Below, piece after piece: positions 1-5,571 of a stretch of 5,571 bases of DNA. The notes beneath the pieces were generated by a model. That model was not told the DNA's origin. It made no database searches and worked only from the letters and a program-made list of their open reading frames with translations. Each line of letters starts with the position of its first letter. Positions within the stretch are counted from its first letter, which is position 1. The DNA is from Gammaproteobacteria bacterium (GTDB lineage: Bacteria > Pseudomonadota > Gammaproteobacteria > S144-34): the NCBI GenBank assembly GCA_015494165.1, contig WGBS01000047.1, forward strand, positions 1 to 5,571, in the 5' to 3' direction. The translations under genes and the position numbers were made by a program.

Positions 1-593
1 ATGCGGGCCGGCAGGCGGAAGCTCACCCACCCGCGCACCGCGCGCCGCCCCTCCGGGTCGTGCAGGGCCAGCGCGCACCACTCGACGAGGCGCTCGATCA
101 GGGCGGCGTTCGCGCCCTCGTTCTCGAGCAGCGCGAGCCCGAACCGGGCCACGGCCAGCTCGCCGTCGGCGGCATCGAGGCCCGCCCCGCGCAGCTCGCC
201 CTCGAGCCAAGCGTCGAGCTCGGCGAAGCGGTGGCGGAAGGGCGGACGCAGGCGCCGCGCGCGCCGCAGCACGTACTGCTCCTTGAAGCGCGCCACCGCG
301 TTCTCGGCCAGCGTCGCGGCGCGCGAGGCGGCGAGCTCGGCCTCGATGCCGAACAGCCAGGCCACGAAGCCCTCGACGTGCGGGGCGAGCCGCAGCAGCA
401 GCTCGCTGGTCGTGCGGTCGCGCTGCGGCTCCGGGCCCTGGCGGTAGCGCGCGAGCGCCTCTGCGAGCGCGGGCTCGTCCCGCGCCAGGCGCTCGCGGAA
501 GGCCTCGTCGAGGCGCGCCAGCCCCTCGGCGGTGCGCAGCGCGCCGTAGTCCAGACCCAGCGCCTCGAGGCCGGGAAACCGCACCTGGCTCAT
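1..593 (-). CDS. N-terminal part of a probable large FAD-dependent pyridine nucleotide-disulfide oxidoreductase (partial, runs off left edge)
   Basis: The minus strand is open from an ATG at 593 to the window edge, giving 197 complete codons with no stop. The protein begins MSQVRFPGLEALGLDYGALR. It is largely helical and charged, with SELLLRLAPHVEGF at about residues 63-76, FGIEAEL at 81-87, and EGRRAVRGWVSFRLP at 181-195. From memory this pattern matches the N-terminal extension of long FAD/NAD(P)-binding oxidoreductases related to the glutamate synthase small subunit, found in sulfur-oxidising and other proteobacteria. In those proteins a cysteine-rich iron-sulfur segment and the FAD domain come later. 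None of those catalytic parts is visible here, so the assignment is an inference. The start is supported by GGAG six bases upstream. An in-frame ATG at 623 would add ten residues but has a poor ribosome site. The gene follows the 5'-nucleotidase on the same strand after 74 bases and may be co-transcribed with it. Confidence 0.6.
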   Translation of the reverse strand, partial: MSQVRFPGLEALGLDYGALRTAEGLARLDEAFRERLARDEPALAEALARYRQGPEPQRDRTTSELLLRLAPHVEGFVAWLFGIEAELAASRAATLAENAVARFKEQYVLRRARRLRPPFRHRFAELDAWLEGELRGAGLDAADGELAVARFGLALLENEGANAALIERLVEWCALALHDPEGRRAVRGWVSFRLPAR

Positions 594-633
594 GGAAGTC
601 TCCGCCGACGGCCGGCGCACCATGCTACCAGCC

Positions 634-663
634 GCCGCGGGCGCGCGCAGTCGCGCCCGCGGC
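634..663 (-). terminator. Perfect 12-bp GC hairpin between the two minus-strand genes (possible terminator or mRNA-stabilising stem)
   Basis: The arms gccgcgggcgcg (634-645) and cgcgcccgcggc (652-663) are exact reverse complements around a six-base loop. The stem begins five bases after the nucleotidase stop codon, reading on the minus strand. No T-run follows it, so it is not a classical intrinsic terminator. It could attenuate transcription, protect the 3' end of the nucleotidase mRNA, or be a by-product of the very high GC content. Confidence 0.4.
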
Positions 664-667
664 CCGC

Positions 668-1579
668 TCAGGCCGCCCCGCCCTCGTTGGCGACCCCGTG
701 CGGGACGTGGCCGGTGGGCACGCGGCCTGCGGCCGACTCGCAGTGGACCCGCTGGTCGTCGAAGAAGATGTCGGCCCCGAAGGCCTCGAGAAAGGCGGCC
801 TTGTCGAGGCCGCCGAGGAACAGCGCCTCGTCGATGCGGATCTTCCACGCGCGCAGGGTGCGGATGACGCGCTCGTGCGCCGGCGCCGAGCGCGCCGTCA
901 CCAGCGCCGTGCGGATGGGGCACTCGTCGGGCGGGAACTCCGACTGGAGGCGGTTGAGCGCGGCGAGGAAGCCGCGGAAGGGCCCGCCCGGGAGGGGCTC
1001 GCGCGCCGCGGCGCGCTCGGCGCGGCTGAAGGCCTCGAGGCCCTCGCGCTTGTAGACGCGCTCGGCGACGTCGGCGAAGAGCACCGCGTCGCCGTCGAAG
1101 GCGAGGCGCACGACCTCGTCGTCCGCACCGCGGGGCCCGCGCCCCGGCAGGATGGTGGCCGCCGCGAAGCCTGCGTCGAGCGCGCGCCGCACGTCGCCCG
1201 GATCGGCCGAGAGAAAGAGGTTGGCGCCGAAGGGGCGCACGTAGCGGTAGGGCGATGCCCCGCCGGAGAAGGCCGCGCGCGTGATGGCAAGCCCGTGGTG
1301 CTCGATGGAGTTGAACACCCGCAGCCCCGTGTCGGCGCTGTTGCGCGAGAGCAGGATCACCTCGACCACGGGGCGGCCGAGGCGCTCGTTGAGCGCGAGG
1401 AGCTTGCGCACCAGGGGGAAGGCGACCCCGGGCTCGAGGGGGTCGTCCTCGTGCTCGATCTGGTAGCGGCAATAGGCCTCGACGCCCTGCTCCTCGAAGA
1501 CGCGGTGGCTCTCCTCGAGGTCGAAGAGGGCGCGCGAGGAGATCGCCACCACGAGACGGTCCTCGAGCCGCTGCGGCAT
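668..1579 (-). CDS. Cytosolic 5'-nucleotidase, cN-I-like family (HAD-fold phosphatase)
   Basis: This complete 303-residue protein should hydrolyse nucleoside 5'-monophosphates to nucleosides and phosphate in the cytoplasm, with Mg2+ (family knowledge; the preferred nucleotide cannot be read from the sequence). It carries the hallmarks of the 5'-nucleotidase family that includes vertebrate cytosolic nucleotidase I (Pfam PF06189). These are the N-terminal VAISSRALFDLEESHRVF at residues 11-28, the conserved VILLSRNSADTGLRVFNSI block around 74-92, the DGD catalytic motif I at 162-164 inside AFDGDAVLF, a Thr/Ser-type motif around VTAR at 227-230, Lys260, and the acidic metal-binding pair Asp274-Asp275 in IFFDDQRVHC. 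No signal peptide or membrane segment is visible, and the length suits the compact bacterial form. The start is firm: a TAG lies directly before the ATG in frame, and AAGGAAGGG (1591-1583) provides a strong ribosome site. It is transcribed divergently from the radical SAM gene. Confidence 0.92.
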   Translation of the reverse strand: MPQRLEDRLVVAISSRALFDLEESHRVFEEQGVEAYCRYQIEHEDDPLEPGVAFPLVRKLLALNERLGRPVVEVILLSRNSADTGLRVFNSIEHHGLAITRAAFSGGASPYRYVRPFGANLFLSADPGDVRRALDAGFAAATILPGRGPRGADDEVVRLAFDGDAVLFADVAERVYKREGLEAFSRAERAAAREPLPGGPFRGFLAALNRLQSEFPPDECPIRTALVTARSAPAHERVIRTLRAWKIRIDEALFLGGLDKAAFLEAFGADIFFDDQRVHCESAAGRVPTGHVPHGVANEGGAA

Positions 1580-1600
1580 CTACCCTTCCTTCCGTGTGGA

Positions 1601-1626
1601 TGTGCGGCGCGCATCGCGCCGCTACA
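1601..1626. repeat. Palindrome in the divergent intergenic region, candidate operator
   Basis: The arms gcggcgcg (1604-1611) and cgcgccgc (1615-1622) are exact reverse complements with only cat between them. The outer bases tgt (1601-1603) and aca (1624-1626) extend the symmetry across a single unpaired t at 1623. It lies between two divergently transcribed genes and overlaps a TACAAT box, a position typical of a repressor site. No known regulator motif is recognised, and short GC palindromes arise easily in such DNA. Confidence 0.4.
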
Positions 1627-1628
1627 AT
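1623..1628 (+). promoter_or_regulatory. Probable sigma70-type -10 box (TACAAT) for the radical SAM gene
   Basis: GCTACAATG is one of the few AT-rich stretches in the window and matches TATAAT at five of six positions. Transcription would start near 1634-1636, about 28 bases before the preferred GTG start at 1663. No good TTGACA-like -35 is seen 16-18 bases upstream, so the promoter would be weak or activator-dependent. If this is the promoter, the ATG at 1627 cannot be the translation start. Confidence 0.45.
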
Positions 1629-1648
1629 GCCCGCAACCATTCTCGCAC

Positions 1649-1653
1649 AGGAA
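1649..1653 (+). promoter_or_regulatory. Ribosome binding site supporting the GTG start at 1663
   Basis: AGGAA sits nine bases before GTG 1663. The in-frame upstream candidates, ATG 1594 and ATG 1627, have no purine-rich Shine-Dalgarno sequence at a sensible distance. This decides the preferred start of the radical SAM gene. Confidence 0.5.
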
Positions 1654-1662
1654 CCCCTGCCC

Positions 1663-3132
1663 GTGAGCACCACCGAGACCGCCCACGAGGGCGCCTGCTG
1701 CGCCGCAGGCGGCTCGCTCCGCCGCGGCGGAGCGCCGGCCGAGGTCGTCCTCGTCAGCCCCTACGAGATCGGGCGCCAGCCCTTCGCGCTCGCCCATGCC
1801 GCGGCGTGGCTGCGCGAGGCGGGCCTGAAGGTCGACTGCGTAGACCTCGCCGTCGAGCGGCTCGACCCCGCGCGGCTCGCGGGCGCGCGGCTCGTCGCGC
1901 TGCATCTGGCCATGCACACGGCCACGCGCCTCGCGGCGGCGGCCCTGCCCCTCATCCGCGAAGCGGCACCGCAGGCGCACCTGTGCGCCTTCGGTCTCTA
2001 CGCGCCGGTGAACGCGGACTACCTGCGCGGTCTCGGCGTCGAGACCATCCTCGGCGGCGAGTGCGAGCCGGACCTGCTCGCGCTGGCCCAGGCCTGCTGC
2101 GGCGAGGGACCAGCGGAGGGGGCGGTTGCGACGGAGCCGCACGTGCGGCTCGAGCGCGTGGCCTTCCGCGTGCCCGCGCGCGACACCCTGCCGCCGCTCG
2201 AGCGCTACGCGCGCCTGCTGCTCCCGGACGGCGGCGAGCGCGTGGTCGGCTTCGCCGAGACCACGCGCGGCTGCAAGCACCTGTGCCGCCACTGCCCGGT
2301 GGTGCCCGTCTACCGCGGGCGCTTCTGGGCCATCCCGGTCGAGACGGTCCTCGCCGACGTCGCCCAGCAGGTCGAGGCCGGCGCCGAGCACATCTCCTTC
2401 GGTGATCCGGACTTCCTCAACGGCCCCACGCACGCCCTGCGCGTGGCGCGCGCCCTGCACGCGCGCTTCCCGCATCTCACCTGGGACTGCACGATCAAGA
2501 TCGAGCACCTGCTGCGCCACCGCGCGCTGCTGCCGGAGCTGCGCGCGCTCGGCTGCCTGTTCGTCATCTCGGCGGTGGAGGCGGTCGACGACGCCATCCT
2601 GGCACGGCTCGACAAAGGCCACACGGCGGCCGACTTCGAGCGCGCAGTGGCGCTCATGCGCGGGGCCGGGCTCGCCCTCGCCCCCACCTTCGTCCCCTTC
2701 ACGCCCTGGACCACGCTGGAGGGCTATCTGGAGCTGCTCCGGCGGCTCGTCGCCCTGCGCCTGGTCGAGGCCGTGGCGCCGGTGCAGCTCGCCATCCGCC
2801 TCCTCGTGCCCACCGGCTCGCGCCTGCTCGAGCTCGACGACCTGCGCCCGCATCTCGGGCCCTTCGACCCCGCCCTCCTCGGCCACCCCTGGCGCCATCC
2901 GGACCCGGCAGTGGACGCCCTGCAGCGGCGGGTGCAGGCCTGGGCGGCGGAGGCCGAGCGCCGGGGGCTCCCGCGGCGCGAGGCCTTCGCCGGCATCTGG
3001 CGCCTCGCCCACGAGGCCGCCGGGCGCACGCCGCCGCCGCTGCCGGAGGACCTGGGCGAGCCCGTCCCGCGCCTGTCCGAGCCCTGGTACTGCTGCGCCG
3101 AGCCCACCGAGGACCAGCTCGCCGGCCTCTGA
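1663..3132 (+). CDS. CUAEP/CCAEP-tail radical SAM protein (cysteine form), function unknown
   Basis: This 489-residue protein (GTG start) has two recognisable parts. Residues about 27-155 form a Rossmann-like, cobalamin-binding-type domain: EVVLVSPYEIGRQPFALAHA, then LGGECEPDL at 130-138. It lacks the DxHxxG motif that holds the cobalamin base, so B12 binding is uncertain. The radical SAM domain follows, with Cys204, Cys208 and Cys211 in the canonical CX3CX2C motif (RGCKHLCRHC) that ligates the SAM-cleaving 4Fe-4S cluster, and FGDPDFLNGP at 246-255. The C-terminus carries WYCCAEP with Cys477-Cys478, eight residues from the end. This is the signature of the CUAEP/CCAEP-tail family, in which the first of these positions is selenocysteine in some members. 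Here both codons are TGC, so no recoding is needed. The substrate is unknown. ATG 1594 (512 residues) or ATG 1627 (501 residues) are possible starts, but GTG 1663 has the better ribosome site and lies downstream of TACAAT. It is divergent from the nucleotidase and is followed after 75 bases by a small unknown gene. Confidence 0.88.
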   Translation: MSTTETAHEGACCAAGGSLRRGGAPAEVVLVSPYEIGRQPFALAHAAAWLREAGLKVDCVDLAVERLDPARLAGARLVALHLAMHTATRLAAAALPLIREAAPQAHLCAFGLYAPVNADYLRGLGVETILGGECEPDLLALAQACCGEGPAEGAVATEPHVRLERVAFRVPARDTLPPLERYARLLLPDGGERVVGFAETTRGCKHLCRHCPVVPVYRGRFWAIPVETVLADVAQQVEAGAEHISFGDPDFLNGPTHALRVARALHARFPHLTWDCTIKIEHLLRHRALLPELRALGCLFVISAVEAVDDAILARLDKGHTAADFERAVALMRGAGLALAPTFVPFTPWTTLEGYLELLRRLVALRLVEAVAPVQLAIRLLVPTGSRLLELDDLRPHLGPFDPALLGHPWRHPDPAVDALQRRVQAWAAEAERRGLPRREAFAGIWRLAHEAAGRTPPPLPEDLGEPVPRLSEPWYCCAEPTEDQLAGL

Positions 3133-3159
3133 GCGCGCCCGGGCGGGATGCACGGGGGG

Positions 3160-3187
3160 GGCGCGGCGTGGGACAATGGGCCGCGCC
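3160..3187 (+). other. 8-bp inverted repeat enclosing a GACAAT box, between the radical SAM gene and the small gene
   Basis: The arms ggcgcggc (3160-3167) and gccgcgcc (3180-3187) pair perfectly around a 12-base loop that contains GACAAT (3172-3177), a weak -10-like hexamer. No T-run follows, so a classical terminator is unlikely. It may be a leader hairpin, an operator over a weak promoter, or chance. The rest of the 75-base gap is G-rich and shows nothing else. Confidence 0.25.
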
Positions 3188-3207
3188 GGCGGAAAGCGAA
3201 GCACACG

Positions 3208-3672
3208 ATGGCGACCGGGCAGACGGGGGAGACGGGCGATCCCTTCCTCACGGCGTGGAAGGGGAGCTTCACGGGCATCCTGCGGTGGCCGCAGCTCGAG
3301 GCGCTGTGGGCGCGGGTGCGCGCCCGTGCGCACGAGGGCTGGTACGTGTACGCCGTCGGCGAGGCGCCGCCGACGACGCCGGCCGAGCCCGGCGAGCTCG
3401 ACACCTTCCTGACGGAGATCGACCGCCTGCTGCGCAGCGAGCATGCGGAGGACTTCTGCGGGATCGTCTACGCCGACGATCCCGAGCACCCGACCCTGAT
3501 CAAGATCTACGATCCGAACAACCTGGGTATGGTCTGCGGCTCGAGCGCGCAGCCGCCCCTGCCGGGGTGGGTGCTCTCGACGCTGCCGCCGAGCGACCTG
3601 CGGGCGGCGATGCCGCCGCCGGCGGGACGGCGCCGCTGGTGGCGGCGCATCTTCGGCCGCGAGCGCGCCTGA
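3208..3672 (+). CDS. Conserved hypothetical protein, 154 residues, unknown function
   Basis: This is a small, soluble-looking protein with no signal peptide or membrane segment. Its conserved-looking blocks are DPFLTAWKGSFTGILRWPQL near the N-terminus, HEGWYVYAVGEAPP in the middle, and an acidic helix FLTEIDRLLRSEH. These are followed by DFCGIVYADD (Cys84), KIYDPNNLG at 99-107, VCGSS (Cys110) and PPLPGWVLSTLPPSDLR from 116. The C-terminus is strongly basic and tryptophan-containing (GRRRWWRRIFGRERA), perhaps for nucleic acid or membrane contact. I believe similar uncharacterised proteins occur in sulfur-oxidising gammaproteobacteria, but I know of no function. The coding signal is good: GC-rich third positions and a coherent amino-acid composition. 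ATG 3208 is preferred, with GGAAAG 11 bases upstream. ATG 3148 would add 20 low-complexity residues and has no clear ribosome site. The gene lies between the radical SAM gene and acs, all on the same strand. Confidence 0.82.
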   Translation: MATGQTGETGDPFLTAWKGSFTGILRWPQLEALWARVRARAHEGWYVYAVGEAPPTTPAEPGELDTFLTEIDRLLRSEHAEDFCGIVYADDPEHPTLIKIYDPNNLGMVCGSSAQPPLPGWVLSTLPPSDLRAAMPPPAGRRRWWRRIFGRERA

Positions 3673-3737
3673 GCGCCGCCGCGACCCCCTCTACGGAGCG
3701 CGCGAACGAGACAGAGACTGGTTGGCGACGAACGAGC

Positions 3738-3744
3738 GAGGAGG
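3738..3744 (+). promoter_or_regulatory. Strong Shine-Dalgarno site of acs
   Basis: GAGGAGG lies seven bases before the ATG at 3752. It is the strongest ribosome site in the window and fixes the acs start. The 79-base gap before acs (3673-3751) shows no convincing promoter, terminator or hairpin. Confidence 0.8.
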
Positions 3745-3751
3745 CCCCTGC

Positions 3752-5571
<1,820 letters not shown>

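Noticed and set aside
60..1666. Long plus-strand open frames (60-1055 and 698-1666) opposite the two left-hand genes
   Set aside because: Their products are repetitive Ala/Arg/Gly/Glu sequences, while the minus strand encodes a clear 5'-nucleotidase and a plausible oxidoreductase N-terminus with good ribosome sites.
3091..3132. A selenocysteine (recoded TGA) in the radical SAM tail
   Set aside because: Both tail positions are TGC. The only TGA is the final stop at 3130-3132, after the complete signature.
2126..3412. A 428-codon plus-strand open frame in another phase over the radical SAM gene
   Set aside because: The translation is almost entirely Arg, Ser, Pro and Ala, typical of an out-of-frame reading of GC-rich codons, and it overlaps a well-supported gene.
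1357..3489. A 710-codon open frame on the minus strand across the radical SAM gene
   Set aside because: It overlaps the end of the nucleotidase and all of the radical SAM gene. Its translation is low-complexity and rich in Arg, Gly, Ala and Glu, with no recognisable domain. It is a shadow of GC-rich coding DNA.
3722..3727. TTGGCG as a -35 box for acs
   Set aside because: A matching -10 would fall at about 3744-3750, on top of the Shine-Dalgarno spacer, and no AT-rich hexamer is present there.

Overview
The window is a compact stretch of a very GC-rich bacterial chromosome. It holds five protein-coding genes and only short gaps between them. Codon third positions are mostly G or C, and the spacers are 74 to 83 bases long. 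The gene content and the style of the proteins suggest a GC-rich proteobacterium, possibly a gammaproteobacterium of the Chromatiales/Ectothiorhodospiraceae type. That placement comes from remembered protein similarity and is tentative. I see no mobile element, tRNA, rRNA or CRISPR array.

Left part, minus strand: the 5' end of a gene that runs off the left edge (593 down to 1) lies downstream of a complete cytosolic-type (cN-I-like, HAD-fold) 5'-nucleotidase gene (1579 down to 668). The partial gene resembles the N-terminal extension of a large FAD-dependent pyridine nucleotide-disulfide oxidoreductase, but its catalytic part is outside the window. The two genes are separated by 74 bases that contain a perfect 12-bp GC hairpin without a T-tract.

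Centre: an 83-base divergent intergenic region (1580-1662) carries a TACAAT -10-like box and an overlapping palindrome. It separates the nucleotidase from a plus-strand radical SAM gene (1663-3132). That protein has an N-terminal cobalamin-binding-like domain, a canonical CX3CX2C cluster motif, and a C-terminal Cys-Cys-Ala-Glu-Pro tail. The tail identifies the CUAEP/CCAEP-tail radical SAM family, some members of which are selenoproteins; this one is the all-cysteine version. Its function is unknown.

Right part, plus strand: a small uncharacterised protein (3208-3672, 154 residues) is followed by acetyl-CoA synthetase (acs, 3752 to beyond the right edge). Acs is about 93% visible, with its acetate pocket and catalytic motifs intact, and the window ends just after its catalytic lysine.

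Acs activates acetate to acetyl-CoA and the nucleotidase takes part in nucleotide turnover. There is no clear single pathway joining all five genes. The least understood part is the radical SAM gene together with the small protein that follows it.
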